A DNA stretch of 64,000 nt from Desulfopila sp. IMCC35008 (GTDB lineage: Bacteria; Desulfobacterota; Desulfobulbia; Desulfobulbales; Desulfocapsaceae). This document shows positions 1 to 9,652 of the stretch, in pieces (the stretch's first letter is position 1; each line of letters begins with the position of its first letter). Both the position numbers and the translations under genes were made by a program. Below the pieces are notes generated by a model, which did not search any database, was not told the origin of the DNA, and saw only the letters and a program-made list of their open reading frames with translations. The stretch covers positions 2,258,501 to 2,322,500 of the forward strand of contig NZ_CP050700.1 in NCBI RefSeq assembly GCF_010646885.2, in the 5' to 3' direction.

Positions 1-335
1 GCCTTGGCACATGACAACCGCTCATTACAGGACAGAATTCTACATTGTGGTCATTTGTTTGTCAATATTACATTGTAGTATTCGGCGCTCCTTACATATT
101 GAAAATATGGGTTTTATTTTTGTACCATTCGATGAAGTCCTCAAAAATTAAATAGATAGCTGATAGGGTTTTGTGCGCACTTTAAGAAAATAATTAAAAA
201 CTATATTAGCAAATCTTGATTTTTTTTCTAAAGGTTCCGTTATAAACAGTCGAAACAGATAAGCAGCAAACTTATTTTTTTGCCGAGGATGGGTTGCCTG
301 ACAGGGGCTACCGCCAATGCCACGGAGGGCATGCC
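1..335. other. Non-coding left edge upstream of the EF-hand-like gene
   Basis: AT-rich stretch with no open frame I would call a gene. A short motif, TACATTGT, occurs twice (about 42-49 and 68-75), the second inside a partial palindrome, so a regulator site is conceivable but unproven. The only clear signal is the GGAGG ribosome binding site at 324-328 of the next gene. What lies to the left of base 1 is unknown. Confidence 0.5.
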
Positions 336-1427
336 ATGAAAATATCAGATTACACTGTCGATCTTTTTTCGGAACGAACTGCCGTTGAAAAAACGGTAAA
401 ACGGGAAAGCCTGCGAACCTGGGGAGATAAAGATAAGCAACCTCTGGTAGAGAAAAGGCTAAAAGACAATCCTTCTGTTGTAACGAAGAACATAAATAGC
501 ACGTCTGTCGGACAGATACAGACGGACGACGTTCAGCTCTCTAGTGTGGCCATGCAAGGGCGTCCACGAAGGGCACTGGTTGCACCGGTCCCTGAAGGAC
601 ACAAAATAATGGCAGATCTCAATCTTGAGATATTAAAAGAAATGATAGAACGGATCACCGGTAAAATAATGGACTTCAGGATCCCAGGTGAGGTCGGGGC
701 CTCAGGACCGGTTGAGACAAATGAAGCACCGGCTGATGAGCTTTCACCCGTTGTGGGACAGGGTTTTGGCATGGAGTATGACTACTATGAATCGCATTAC
801 GAGTACGAATCCACAAGTTTTGAGAGTTCGGGAACAATACAGACAGAGGACGGGCAAGAGATAGGTTTTAACGTACGACTCAATATGAGTCGCGAGTTTA
901 TGACGGAACACCATGTTAATATTATGGTCGGAGAGCCATTAAAGGATCCTTTGGTTGTCAATTTTGGCGGTGGGGCTGCTGAGATTCACAACAGGGATTT
1001 TGAATTTGATATTGATGCTGACGGAAAGAATGATCAAATTGGTTTTGTGGGACCTAATAGTGGTTATCTTGTCCTGGATAAAAATGAGAATGGTATAGTT
1101 GATAACGGACTCGAACTGTTTGGTCCTCAAACCGGTCGAGGTTTCAGTGAACTTGCCGCCTACGATGCAGACGGTAATAACTGGATTGATGAGAACGATT
1201 CCATTTACAACCGATTGCGGATCTGGACAAAGGATGAAAGTGGGAATGATCAGCTCTTTGCTCTGGGTGAAAAAGGAGTGGGAGCCATTTACCTTCATCA
1301 CATTGAAACCCCGTTTTTCTTGAAAGGTGAGGGGAACAGCCTGCTCGGGCAGGTGAGGGAAAGCAGTGTCTACCTGGGGGATGACGGATCAGTGGGGACG
1401 GTTCAGCAGATTGACCTGGCGGTTTAA
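336..1427 (+). CDS. Acidic protein with EF-hand-like calcium-binding loops, function unknown
   Basis: About 363 residues. The ATG at 336 is preferred over an in-frame upstream start at 294 because GGAGG lies 7 nt before it. The N-terminal half is low-complexity and polar. The C-terminal half holds Asp/Asn-rich loops of the DxDxDGxxD type (DIDADGKND, DKNENGIVDNG, DADGNNWIDEND), spaced as in the family of large bacterial proteins with VCBS/EF-hand-like segments followed by a conserved LRIW strand. I see no signal peptide or membrane segment. Calcium binding is inferred from the loops; no enzymatic domain is visible. It stands alone, convergent with the lytic transglycosylase gene. Confidence 0.75.
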   Translation: MKISDYTVDLFSERTAVEKTVKRESLRTWGDKDKQPLVEKRLKDNPSVVTKNINSTSVGQIQTDDVQLSSVAMQGRPRRALVAPVPEGHKIMADLNLEILKEMIERITGKIMDFRIPGEVGASGPVETNEAPADELSPVVGQGFGMEYDYYESHYEYESTSFESSGTIQTEDGQEIGFNVRLNMSREFMTEHHVNIMVGEPLKDPLVVNFGGGAAEIHNRDFEFDIDADGKNDQIGFVGPNSGYLVLDKNENGIVDNGLELFGPQTGRGFSELAAYDADGNNWIDENDSIYNRLRIWTKDESGNDQLFALGEKGVGAIYLHHIETPFFLKGEGNSLLGQVRESSVYLGDDGSVGTVQQIDLAV

Positions 1428-1678
1428 TCTGAATCTTACATTCTGAATTCACCTGTAATGTCAGCCACATAATTGGTTCGGGGCGACTCGTCTTACAGGC
1501 TCTGCACGAATCGGTTTATGTCGGGCCCTTGAAAAAACTCGCCCTGCTCCTTCGCTGAAGAAGAGGGAGGCTTATAAGGGTAATCAGTCTTTCATGAGTC
1601 CATGCGGTACCTTCTGAAATGATGAGTGAGTTGGGCTGGAATGTTGATATGAAAACGTGAAAGCCTGGTTCTGCAGTA

Positions 1679-2317
1679 TCAGCGGATTGCGCCTTTTTTA
1701 CGTAACAGGTGTAGGTAATAACCGTTCACCTTGCCTATTAGGTCTTTGGTCTCCTTGTACGGTGCATGATTACCCTTTGCGAGAGAGTCGGTGTTTTCAC
1801 CGGCGTTCCAGGCTGAGAGAACCAGCTCCAGTCGTCCATCGAACTTGTAATTGTACTTGGAAATTAAGAAACAGGTGAGGAGGATGTTAGTCGCTGGGTC
1901 GAACAGGTCTTCCTTGGTTATGTTTTTAAGGGTTGATTTCGGTACGTATTTAAAATGGGTCGTCGATTTAAAAAGCTCGAGACCCGCCTCTTTTCCCGTA
2001 GAGAGGATGATCTGTCCGAGACCGTATGCCATTTTAGGAGATACCGCTCTGGGGTTTGCTCCTGATTCAGCAAGGATAAGGGCTTTAATGAACTCGGGAC
2101 TTACTTTGTGGTTAGGCACATAGTAATTAAAATTGGTAAAATACTCGATAAGATGATCGTACCTGGAGATCCTGTTGATTGCTTCATGGGAAAGTTTCGT
2201 CGACTGATACCGCCTGACATACGAGTGCAGGTCACTGCTTGAAGCAACTGCTGCCAAGGGAACGAAATGAAAAATCGCGATTCCTGTACAGATCATTCGG
2301 AAGAGGTGATTTTTCAT
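1679..2317 (-). CDS. Lytic transglycosylase, SLT domain, exported
   Basis: 212 residues. An N-terminal signal peptide (hydrophobic residues about 8-25, ending near AAVASS) points to the periplasm. The remainder is a goose-lysozyme-like SLT fold: the catalytic glutamate is expected at E84 in the ILAESGANP segment, followed by the typical AVSPKMAYGLGQI signature. The predicted reaction is non-hydrolytic cleavage of the MurNAc-GlcNAc bond with formation of 1,6-anhydroMurNAc. At 212 residues it is a minimal form without LysM or other binding modules. It begins 8 nt after the stop of the M18 aminopeptidase gene, so the two are probably co-transcribed. Confidence 0.85.
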   Translation of the reverse strand: MKNHLFRMICTGIAIFHFVPLAAVASSSDLHSYVRRYQSTKLSHEAINRISRYDHLIEYFTNFNYYVPNHKVSPEFIKALILAESGANPRAVSPKMAYGLGQIILSTGKEAGLELFKSTTHFKYVPKSTLKNITKEDLFDPATNILLTCFLISKYNYKFDGRLELVLSAWNAGENTDSLAKGNHAPYKETKDLIGKVNGYYLHLLRKKGAIR

Positions 2318-2325
2318 CTGTCACT

Positions 2326-3615
2326 CTATTGCAGAAATTCAATAATAGTCTGATAAAGCATGTATGGATCGCTACTGCCGGTAATTTCCCTTATCGAATG
2401 CATTCCGAATGTCGGGACACCTATATCAATGGTATCAACACCGAGTTTAGCCGCTGTCATCGGTCCAACAGTACTACCACATGGCATGTCACTGCGCATG
2501 ACAAACTCTTGCACAGGGACGCCTGCTTTTTCCGCTATTAACTTGAATCTTGCGGAAGAACGGCTGTTTGTTGCATACCGCTGGTTGGCATTTATTTTGA
2601 TTACTAGGCCCTCGTTGAGGTTCACTGAATGATTGGGGTCTGACAACTCCATATAGTTAGGGTGAACACCATGGGCATTGTCCATGGATACCAGAAAGGA
2701 GTTCCGCAAAGAAATATATCGTTGCTCGGGATCCGGTATTATTCTCGAGAAAATGTCAGTCACAAAAGAGCTATTGGCACCGCTCACTGAAGTGGAGCCA
2801 TTTTCCTCATGATTTGTACAGATAAACATGCTGTTCATAGTACCACTACTCTGACAGAGGGCCATGACCCCGGCATGACAACTTAATTGATTATCTAGTC
2901 TGCCAGCTGCGATAAACTCGTTATTGAGCCCAAGAAATGCCGGAGCCTGGCTGTCATAACAGAAGAGGTCAAAGCTGAGAATTTTTGAGATTTTGGGTTT
3001 TGGATATTGCTTTTTAATCCTCTGAAGCAGGATTTCATGAAAATTCGGTAATTGATCACCAATTTTCTGGGCAAGAAGAGGAGGGAGAAGTTTTTGTTTG
3101 TCTATAGACTTGCTTGTATTGGCCTCCCTGTCCAGATGAATGGCCACCGTGGGTATCGTCAGCAGGGGACGCTTGAAATCGATGAGGAATTCCTGGTAAC
3201 TTTCGGCATTTGTTTTGGCGCAAACCCTTCCGGCGAGCCCGAGATCCCTGTCGAACCATTGGTGCAACAGGGGGCTGCCGTAGACTTCCACGCCAAGCTG
3301 CAGATAGGGTGGTGATTCAATGGCAGCGACCGGCTTGATCTGCAAACCAGGGCTGTCGTTGTGGCTGGCAGTCATCCTGAAGCCATCTGAAGGGATCTGT
3401 TTTTTTCCGAGAGTGAATGCGCAAATAGCACTATTGTCACGAACAACAAAGTATCCGTTTTCAGGTTTTAATTTCCATCCCTTGCTCTCGTCCAACTCCT
3501 TAAAACCAGCTTTCACCAATCTCTTTTGAATGGTTCTGGTTGTGTGGAAAGCGGTGGGGGATTGCTGCAGAAAACCAAACAGATCCTTATTGTAATCCTG
3601 TGAATTGGTGAACAT
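2326..3615 (-). CDS. apeB: M18 family aminopeptidase
   Basis: 429 residues, normal for bacterial M18 (aspartyl-type) aminopeptidases. These are cytosolic, oligomeric, di-zinc exopeptidases that remove N-terminal residues. Metal-site blocks can be read in order: TASHNDSPGL (about residues 82-91), GRLDNQ, NHEENGS, SMDNAHGVHPNY and GVPTFGMHSIRE near the C-terminus. The N-terminus (LQQSPTAFHT) is the usual M18 opening. No strong Shine-Dalgarno sequence precedes the ATG. Located between the SprA-like gene (60 nt upstream) and the lytic transglycosylase (8 nt downstream), all on the minus strand. Confidence 0.92.
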   Translation of the reverse strand: MFTNSQDYNKDLFGFLQQSPTAFHTTRTIQKRLVKAGFKELDESKGWKLKPENGYFVVRDNSAICAFTLGKKQIPSDGFRMTASHNDSPGLQIKPVAAIESPPYLQLGVEVYGSPLLHQWFDRDLGLAGRVCAKTNAESYQEFLIDFKRPLLTIPTVAIHLDREANTSKSIDKQKLLPPLLAQKIGDQLPNFHEILLQRIKKQYPKPKISKILSFDLFCYDSQAPAFLGLNNEFIAAGRLDNQLSCHAGVMALCQSSGTMNSMFICTNHEENGSTSVSGANSSFVTDIFSRIIPDPEQRYISLRNSFLVSMDNAHGVHPNYMELSDPNHSVNLNEGLVIKINANQRYATNSRSSARFKLIAEKAGVPVQEFVMRSDMPCGSTVGPMTAAKLGVDTIDIGVPTFGMHSIREITGSSDPYMLYQTIIEFLQ

Positions 3616-3675
3616 GTTGTCGTTATGGAGGGTTTAATTATTTGGGAGTGATTGATCTTTGAGCAGGAGCTGGGG

Positions 3676-4410
3676 TCAGCGCATTGCCAGTATGGTTTGA
3701 TACGACTCAATCATGGTTTTTAATGTTGCGGATCCTGCAACATCAGGATCAAGCGGTTCGATGGCAGCTTGCCTGCCGGCTTCTGGAGCCGTGGTGTCAT
3801 CCGAGTTCTTTTCCTGATCCTGAACAGTTGAACTTTCATCTTGGTCTTGTTGCAGGAGTTCCTGTCTTGCCTGCGAGGCCTTCATCGCAGCCTGGGCAGC
3901 AATTTGCCTGTCAGCGGGGGAGGGGTTTGCGGGGGCAAGTGCAGCCCGTCCGATGGTCTCCATTTTCTGAATGGTTTCTTCCGGGGTTGACTCCTTGCCG
4001 ATATCTATTTGAACCTCACCTCCAACAGCATATCTGTTGCCGTCAGGGCCACGCTGATAAGTGAAAGACGCGCCACTTGCTGCATATTGGCCCGCAGCTG
4101 CCATATGGGCCTGTTCGTGTGTTTTCACTTCGAGATCGCGTGATTTCAACTGTCTGAGTTGAGTCTGTTCGGCTGTGGTCAGTTCACCGGTGGCGCCTGT
4201 GCCTGTGCCGGAAGCACGTTCAGAAGAAGAGGCATTACCCTGCTGGTCTCGCGAGGCTGGTGAAAGGGTGACCTTGTCGATACCTTCAGAACGGCGTTTC
4301 CTGCCATTGAGGTGTTCATTATGCGAAGAACCTGATGCTCCAGAACCAGTGAACGTAGGTTGGACAATTTTTAAAGGCGATGGGGTAATATTTGTTACTG
4401 CACCTTCCAT
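3676..4410 (-). CDS. SprA-related putative metalloprotease, HExxH-like motif
   Basis: 244 residues. The central part (about 80-180) matches what I know of the SprA-related/CJM1_0395 family: a LKSRDxEVKTHEQAHMAAAG segment with a HEQAH zinc-protease-like motif, then a YQRGPDGxxYAVGGEVQID block. The N-terminal 75 residues and the C-terminal 60 residues are Gln/Ser/Asp-rich and look disordered. There is no signal peptide. Metalloprotease activity is inferred from the motif only; the substrate is unknown. The first ATG is used, with a modest AGGA upstream. Confidence 0.75.
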   Translation of the reverse strand: MEGAVTNITPSPLKIVQPTFTGSGASGSSHNEHLNGRKRRSEGIDKVTLSPASRDQQGNASSSERASGTGTGATGELTTAEQTQLRQLKSRDLEVKTHEQAHMAAAGQYAASGASFTYQRGPDGNRYAVGGEVQIDIGKESTPEETIQKMETIGRAALAPANPSPADRQIAAQAAMKASQARQELLQQDQDESSTVQDQEKNSDDTTAPEAGRQAAIEPLDPDVAGSATLKTMIESYQTILAMR

Positions 4411-4557
4411 GATCGGTCCTGTTTTTTACTTTTAAAGTTCTGCTACTACTATATAGCATTTGTCATTGAATGGCAAACACATGTCTGAGTAAAAAAAAGG
4501 ACATAATATTAAGTTGTGAAATGATAACAGTTGTATGTGTGACATGCTGTGTGAGTG

Positions 4558-5562
4558 TTACCTCTCAAAAAGGTTGCCTAATCCACCCAGGACAGATCCT
4601 TCTCCGGTTGTTGAAAAACCGGCATTATTTTGTGGGGCAGATTCATGTATCCTGCCGGCTAGACGAGAAAATGGTAATGACTGAAGCCATACATGACCTG
4701 GACCTCTCAGGGAGGCGAAGAAAAAACCTTCCCCTCCAAATAATGCGGATTTTACACCACCGACAAATTCGATATCATAATTGACTGTCTGGGTCAAGGC
4801 AACGAGACAACCGGTATCGACACGTAATATCTCGCCAGCTGAAAGCTCTTTTTCAATAATAGTTCCGCCTGCATGGACAAATGTAAGACCATCTCCTTCT
4901 AGCTTTTGCATGATAAAACCCTCACCGCCAAAGAGGGCCGTGCCAATTTTTTTCTGGAACTCAACACCAATGGCTACACCTTTAGCGGCACAGAGAAAGG
5001 CGTCCTTCTGGCAGACCAGCTTGTTGTTGTAGTTGGTCAGGTCAAGTGGGATGATTTTACCGGGATAAGGGGAAGCAAACGCGACTTTACCTTTGCCGGC
5101 ACTCGCCTGGGTGAACACCGTGGTAAAGAGACTTTCTCCTGTGACCAGGCGTTTGCCAGCACCAAGCATTTTGTCGAACAGTCCACCCTGTTCGGACCCC
5201 TGGCTTCCATCACCAAAAATAGTCTCCATCTGGATACCGTCCGACATGTACATCATGGCCCCTGCTTCGGCCACGGCACTTTCTTGTGGATCAAGTTCGA
5301 TTTCGACAAATTGCATCTCGTTTCCGAAAATTTCATAATCGATTTCGTGGGCAATAGCGCCCCCTTTCGGCGGGGGAGGGGCAGAAGCGGGTGCCTGACC
5401 CTGCAGTTCGGGAACCGAATGAATCGGCATCCAGTCCTGGAAACCCTGTCGCCAAACCATTGTTTCATTTTTATATAACCCGGACTGAAGTCCCTGTTGA
5501 ACCTGAATCTTTGAAAATGGTCCCTGTTGTTGACCGTTTACTGCAACGTACCAGCTATCCAT
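4558..5562 (-). CDS. AIM24/TIGR00266 family protein with N-terminal GYF_2 domain
   Basis: 334 residues in two parts. Residues 1-55 form a GYF_2-type module ([13 protein letters not shown], then [13 protein letters not shown]), usually a peptide-binding domain. After a Pro/Ala linker, residues 75-330 form the AIM24 beta-barrel family (TIGR00266), with the repeated glycine signatures [14 protein letters not shown] and [17 protein letters not shown]. The biochemical role of bacterial AIM24 proteins is not established. A GTGAGG ribosome binding site precedes the ATG. It follows the DUF3014 gene on the same strand with 77 nt between them, so co-transcription is possible. Confidence 0.85.
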   Translation of the reverse strand: MDSWYVAVNGQQQGPFSKIQVQQGLQSGLYKNETMVWRQGFQDWMPIHSVPELQGQAPASAPPPPKGGAIAHEIDYEIFGNEMQFVEIELDPQESAVAEAGAMMYMSDGIQMETIFGDGSQGSEQGGLFDKMLGAGKRLVTGESLFTTVFTQASAGKGKVAFASPYPGKIIPLDLTNYNNKLVCQKDAFLCAAKGVAIGVEFQKKIGTALFGGEGFIMQKLEGDGLTFVHAGGTIIEKELSAGEILRVDTGCLVALTQTVNYDIEFVGGVKSALFGGEGFFFASLRGPGHVWLQSLPFSRLAGRIHESAPQNNAGFSTTGEGSVLGGLGNLFER

Positions 5563-5639
5563 ATCAGCCTCACCGTGTATAAATGAAAGTATGCTCGAAG
5601 TTTTTATGATTACAAGGCTGAATAATGACAGCCCCCAAA

Positions 5640-6671
5640 TTACATGTATTTTTCTTCCAAATTGTAGAGCTTGTCGAGATAATCATCTCGCAAACGAAGC
5701 CGTGAACCGCTGTTTTCAAGTTCATCGATGAGGGAACGGATTGCCGGGCCGATATCGATGCCATGCTTATTGGTTCCATTGCTGTTGGCTTTATCAACAA
5801 TAAGTATAGAATAATAACTAACTGCCAATCTGGAAACTGAATCCCGCCGAAAAAGGTACAATCTACCACCCATGGTGTTCAGGAAAAAACCTGCATAATC
5901 ATAGAGAGCTGTGTCGGGAATCATGAGGTCAAAACCTTCCTTCAGACAGGAGGGGGATTCAGTAAGTTTGTAAAATTCTGCCAGGACGTTTTCGAAAGAA
6001 TCTTTCTCGCGGTCAAGAATAGCTTTTAAGGTAAAAATATTTTTCTTGCCGACAATGCGAAAGAAGTGGGCAGTGTTCTGGAGAATATTAAAGAGGTCGT
6101 CGGTTTCCCCTGTGACTATCGGAGGGTTATCTACAACCTTTTGCAAAAGGTCGGAAAAATACATCTCACTTGGTTTATCCAGTTGATATGGTGTAAGATA
6201 ATCCTGTTGGTCGAGATGTGAATAAAAATCCTTGATAGTGAGGATCGATGGACTGCAATTCAGTCCTAAGTCTGTCTGGTCAAATTCTGATTCCGGATCA
6301 CCTAGGGGCAACAACTTTTCGGTGGAGGGGGCTTTAAGGATGTCCTCCTGAACCGTGGATGAGCCATCAGGTAAGGGCTCTGCCTCGGCCGCATCATAAT
6401 CAGTGTTATCGGTTACATCTTCAAGAGGGTGGTTTGTACCTGATCGGCCAGAAGGTTGGGATGAACCCGAACCTGATTGGCTATCAACAGCATTGTCAGA
6501 GAGGTGTTGGTCAATTTGACCTGACAATGGCGGAGATTGCCGGTCAAAATAAAGGAAGTATGCGAGTATCCCGGTTATCACTACAAGAAATGCCAGAAAC
6601 CAAGGTAAAGGGCTTCTCTTTATTTGCCTTCTCCTTGAGTGCGGTCGATCGTTTTCGTTTTGGGGTGACAT
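5640..6671 (-). CDS. DUF3014 domain membrane protein
   Basis: 343 residues. A basic N-terminus (SRRRQIKRS) is followed by one transmembrane helix (about 24-44) and a long acidic, Ser/Gly-rich linker (50-130). A conserved C-terminal domain of about 200 residues follows, of the DUF3014 type ([52 protein letters not shown]). The topology suggests an inner-membrane anchor with the domain in the periplasm. Function is unknown in the family. The gene starts the minus-strand run leading to the AIM24 gene. Confidence 0.78.
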   Translation of the reverse strand: MSPQNENDRPHSRRRQIKRSPLPWFLAFLVVITGILAYFLYFDRQSPPLSGQIDQHLSDNAVDSQSGSGSSQPSGRSGTNHPLEDVTDNTDYDAAEAEPLPDGSSTVQEDILKAPSTEKLLPLGDPESEFDQTDLGLNCSPSILTIKDFYSHLDQQDYLTPYQLDKPSEMYFSDLLQKVVDNPPIVTGETDDLFNILQNTAHFFRIVGKKNIFTLKAILDREKDSFENVLAEFYKLTESPSCLKEGFDLMIPDTALYDYAGFFLNTMGGRLYLFRRDSVSRLAVSYYSILIVDKANSNGTNKHGIDIGPAIRSLIDELENSGSRLRLRDDYLDKLYNLEEKYM

Positions 6672-7096
6672 AGTCTAACTGTTTATAATTAGTGATATAA
6701 GTGTTTTCAGTAAAGTAATATAAACCGATAGAATAAAGAAGTCACGAACCAATTACTATTGAATTGCTTGGATAAATGTGAGTTAACAGCAGTCGCAAAG
6801 TTATATAATAGTGCATTATCCGACCACGCTGCTCCTTTTATAGTATTGATATGGCCAGGCAAATGTATAATGCTGCTCTTCAGGAAGCTTTTTGTGTCTT
6901 TCAATTCGATAAACAGCTCTTAAGAGTTTTATCTTCACACGGGTGTTAACCGATTTCTCTTGTTTTTCTGCTTGACTCGAATCTGTGAATTCACTATGTT
7001 AAGCTGTCTTTTTCCAATGAAAAACACAGGTCGCACTGACTTATATTATAGTTTTCAGTTAGTTGATTTTATTAATTAAATTAATGGAGGAAAAAA
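6672..7096 (+). promoter_or_regulatory. Intergenic region with sigma-70 promoter for the pyrophosphatase gene
   Basis: This 425-nt divergent intergenic region contains no gene I can support. Near its right end is a good housekeeping promoter: -35 TTGACT at 6972-6977, a 17-bp spacer, and -10 TATGTT at 6995-7000. That predicts a transcript starting near 7007 with a leader of about 90 nt. A GGAGG at 7086-7090 lies 6 nt before the ATG at 7097. The rest (6672-6960) is AT-rich and probably includes the promoter of the minus-strand DUF3014 gene, which I could not place. Confidence 0.65.
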
Positions 7097-8026
7097 ATGG
7101 CAATTTGTGTAGTAGGACATTCTAACCCGGATACCGATTCTGTAACCTCTGCAATCGCCCTCGCTACCCTGTTGAACGCTCAAGGGCAGGAAGCAAAGGC
7201 ATGTATGCAGTCTGCAGTTGACAACCTGAATCCTGAATCCACAATGGTTCTTGAAAGATTCGGCCTCACAGCTCCTGAAGAGGTGACTGACGTGGCCGGG
7301 CAGGACGTAGCACTTGTTGATTTCAGTGACATCGGTCAGGGACCCGCCAACCTTGCTGACGCCAACGTCGTCACCATCGTTGACCATCACAAAATTGGTG
7401 ATGTTACCACCAACAACCCTATTCTTTTCCGTGCTGAGCCTGTTGGCTGTACCGGTACAGTGCTGAATAAGATGTTTAAAGAAGCTGGTGTTGCTATTCC
7501 GAAAGATATTGCTGGTGGAATGCTTGCCGCTATTCTCAGCGATACCGTTAACTTTAAGTCGCCGACCTGTACCGAAGATGACAAGGTAGCAGTAAGCGAG
7601 CTGAAAGTTGTTGCCGGTGTTGATGATACAGAAGCTCTTTTCATGGATATGCTGAAGGCCAAGTCTTCTGTTGACGGTGTTCCTGCAAAGGACCTGCTGT
7701 TCCGTGACTATAAAGATTTCGATATGAAAGGAAATAAAGTTGGTGTTGGCCAGCTTGAACTCGCAACTATCGATCAGGTAGCAGCAATTCGCGATGATCT
7801 CGTAAAGGCAATGGAAGAAGTAAAAGCTGACGGACGTCACTCTGTACTGCTGATGCTCACCGACGTTGTTAAAGAAGGAACCGACCTTGTTGTCCTTTCT
7901 GACGATACCGCACTGATTGAGGGCGCTTTCAGCGGCAAACTTGAAGGCGGATCAATGTGGATCGATGGAATGATGAGCCGTAAAAAGCAAACTGTTCCGA
8001 ATCTGCAAAATGCGTTCGGCTGCTAA
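7097..8026 (+). CDS. ppaC: Manganese-dependent inorganic pyrophosphatase (family II, DHH)
   Basis: 309 residues, the usual length of CBS-less family II PPases. It hydrolyses PPi to two Pi in the cytoplasm, which pulls PPi-releasing reactions such as sulfate activation forward. Metal-binding motifs are plain: GHSNPDTDS near the N-terminus, VDFSD around residue 75, and VDHHK around residue 97. The C-terminal DHHA2 domain carries the SRKKQ signature used for substrate phosphate binding. It has its own promoter and a strong terminator, so it is probably monocistronic. Codon choice is regular and the Shine-Dalgarno is strong, consistent with high expression. Confidence 0.95.
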   Translation: MAICVVGHSNPDTDSVTSAIALATLLNAQGQEAKACMQSAVDNLNPESTMVLERFGLTAPEEVTDVAGQDVALVDFSDIGQGPANLADANVVTIVDHHKIGDVTTNNPILFRAEPVGCTGTVLNKMFKEAGVAIPKDIAGGMLAAILSDTVNFKSPTCTEDDKVAVSELKVVAGVDDTEALFMDMLKAKSSVDGVPAKDLLFRDYKDFDMKGNKVGVGQLELATIDQVAAIRDDLVKAMEEVKADGRHSVLLMLTDVVKEGTDLVVLSDDTALIEGAFSGKLEGGSMWIDGMMSRKKQTVPNLQNAFGC

Positions 8027-8074
8027 TAATCGAATAATTTGTTTTCGGTGAAAGCCGAAAACAGTTGTATTGAA

Positions 8075-8108
8075 AAAGGGGCGTGATCGGTAACGATCAC
8101 GCCCCTTT
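8075..8108 (+). terminator. Intrinsic terminator after ppaC
   Basis: Perfect 15-bp inverted repeat (8075-8089 and 8094-8108) with a 4-nt GTAA loop and T-rich sequence following. The stem starts with an A tract on the opposite side, so it may also stop minus-strand transcription from the selenoprotein gene, whose stop codon is at 8132. Confidence 0.85.
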
Positions 8109-8131
8109 CTTCGTCTAAGCTATTTTCCTCA

Positions 8132-9607
8132 TTAATTTCCAGGGCACTGGATCTTTCTGACCCTCTCTTGAAAATTAAATGTGTCATCCATTTCTTTTGT
8201 GTGGCAGCGTATGCAGGTGTCGGCGGAGATCGTGTAAGGTGTATTCGGCCCCTCCGGATGTTGGGGAAGGGGGCCGTGGCACATCTCACATCCGACAGAT
8301 TGCATTACAGGGGCAAGGGTCAACAGGTTCGTTCCACCGCTTTCCAGGCCACTATCTAAATCCCATGTGACATGGCAGGAGAGACAGTTGAGATTGTACT
8401 GTTGCTGTTTTATTACCAGGGTGTCATAAGCTATGGCGTGACCTGTGCTCTTCCAGAATTCTGTTTGTGCTTGATGGCATTCGACGCAGGATCCTGAACC
8501 GGCGAACGCTTGTACCTTTTGCTTTTTGTCAGTTATGCCCGCAGCGGTTTTTCTATTTTGGCTTCTGATTTTTTTTTGCATATCATTAAGAACAGATACG
8601 GCTACCGGATCTTCTGGAATAGCATTGTTAAGTGGTATGAAGCGGTAGCTATACATTCCACCGGCAGGGATCGCCTCCGGTGAATTATCAATATTTATCA
8701 ATTGTTCAAGATACCTGTCGTTAATTGGGATGCGCTCTGTCGCATTCTGTGACTCAGCGTCAATTAATAGATTTTTAACGACCTCTCTTTTGTTGGCCTC
8801 ATCCCAGAGAGGTATTTCGTTCCACTCGATCTGGAAACGGCCAAAATATTTCCCCCGAGTATGGGTTTGGGTGATGACTGTGTTGTTGACCAGCAACGGG
8901 ACCTTGTTCCCAAGTCTGGAATCTGCACCAATAATCAGTTGAATATGAGGAAAACGGGATGCTATTTCTTTGTTTGTCGATTCCGTCATGTTGGATAATA
9001 AAATGAGAAAATCGCACACAGGAGAGAGAGACCGGATTATATCAGGTAAAACCTCTTGCCAGGGAAGTATACGGTAATTTGAATCCTTTGTTTCATGAAG
9101 GGCAGTGAGACCAATAATACCTGTATTGAAGTTTTCATTTTCAACAATACGCCACGGCGAAACTAATGGTTTATTCTGTGGGTCTCGCATATTGGCAGAA
9201 ATCCATGGAACACCTTTCAGACTCGACTCTATGAGGGGTTCAATGCCTGTAGACAGATCGTGAGGACCAACTGCCATGCCGTGGTATCCCGATTTTATAT
9301 AGAGCTCCTGGATGGTCTGCGCGGTAATCTTGTCCTGTTCGGAAGCCCTCTTCTGTCCGATTCTTTTGAAAAGGATATTGCCGGAATCAACGAGAATGGT
9401 TGTAACATTGTTTATTTGTTGCCACTCATGTATCAGAAAAATCCGTCTGGACAGACCGCCCAGTTGGCTGGATTTTCAACCACAGGGGGCCGTCTCGCCT
9501 AACAAATTAGCCGAGTGCAGAACCTGAATGTTTGCTGCAAAAAGTGTCGATATTGGGAATAGCAGGATGCAGGCAGAAAGAAGACAGCCAAGTATTAAAC
9601 GTTTCAT
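8132..9607 (-). CDS. Selenoprotein: metallophosphatase-like (UshA-type) domain fused to tetrahaem cytochrome c
   Basis: 491 residues when the TGA at 9476-9478 (codon 44) is read as selenocysteine. The ATG at 9607 follows AGAGG and opens a good signal peptide (residues 1-25, ending LFAA). Residues 26-250 follow the 5'-nucleotidase/metallophosphatase fold, beginning with a TAPCGU segment where related proteins that I recall carry CGC, followed by QLGGLSRR. The usual metal ligands are not conserved (HSANLLG in place of HTNDTHG, DSGN in place of DxGD). The C-terminal part has four haem c sites: CVECH (374-378), CLSCH (408-412), CEMCH (440-444) and CIRCH (465-469). The location is therefore periplasmic and the role redox. 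If the gene is started at the later ATG (9277), both the export signal and the Sec motif are lost. Confidence 0.85.
9438..9478 (-). promoter_or_regulatory. Bacterial SECIS element with in-frame UGA (selenocysteine codon)
   Basis: Read on the minus strand, the UGA (9478-9476) is followed at once by a hairpin. The lower stem AAAAUCC (9476-9470) pairs with GGAUUUU (9444-9438). After a small internal loop, an upper stem CUGGGC (9463-9458) pairs with GUCCAG (9452-9447), with one G-U pair. The apical loop is GGUCU (9457-9453), starting 19 nt after the UGA. Loop sequence and distance match the SelB-binding SECIS of E. coli fdhF. Because it lies within the coding frame, the same bases encode KSSQLGGLSRRIFL, which fits the protein family. 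Confidence 0.85.
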
Positions 9608-9652
9608 GATACCTCTGTTAAAATGAGGTTATGCATCTGTGGGATGCGGAGT

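Noticed and set aside
4..20. TGGCAC at the left edge as a sigma-54 -24 element
   Set aside because: No TTGC or GC doublet occurs at the -12 spacing.
8132..9277. Reading the cytochrome gene as starting at the ATG at 9277
   Set aside because: That start has no signal peptide, although the protein carries four haem c motifs that require export. Reading through the TGA at 9476-9478 restores an export signal and a family motif, and a SECIS hairpin follows it.
9438..9607. Simple pseudogene or sequencing error at the TGA
   Set aside because: The bases after the TGA fold into a SECIS with the fdhF-type loop and spacing and still encode conserved residues; chance or error would not give this.
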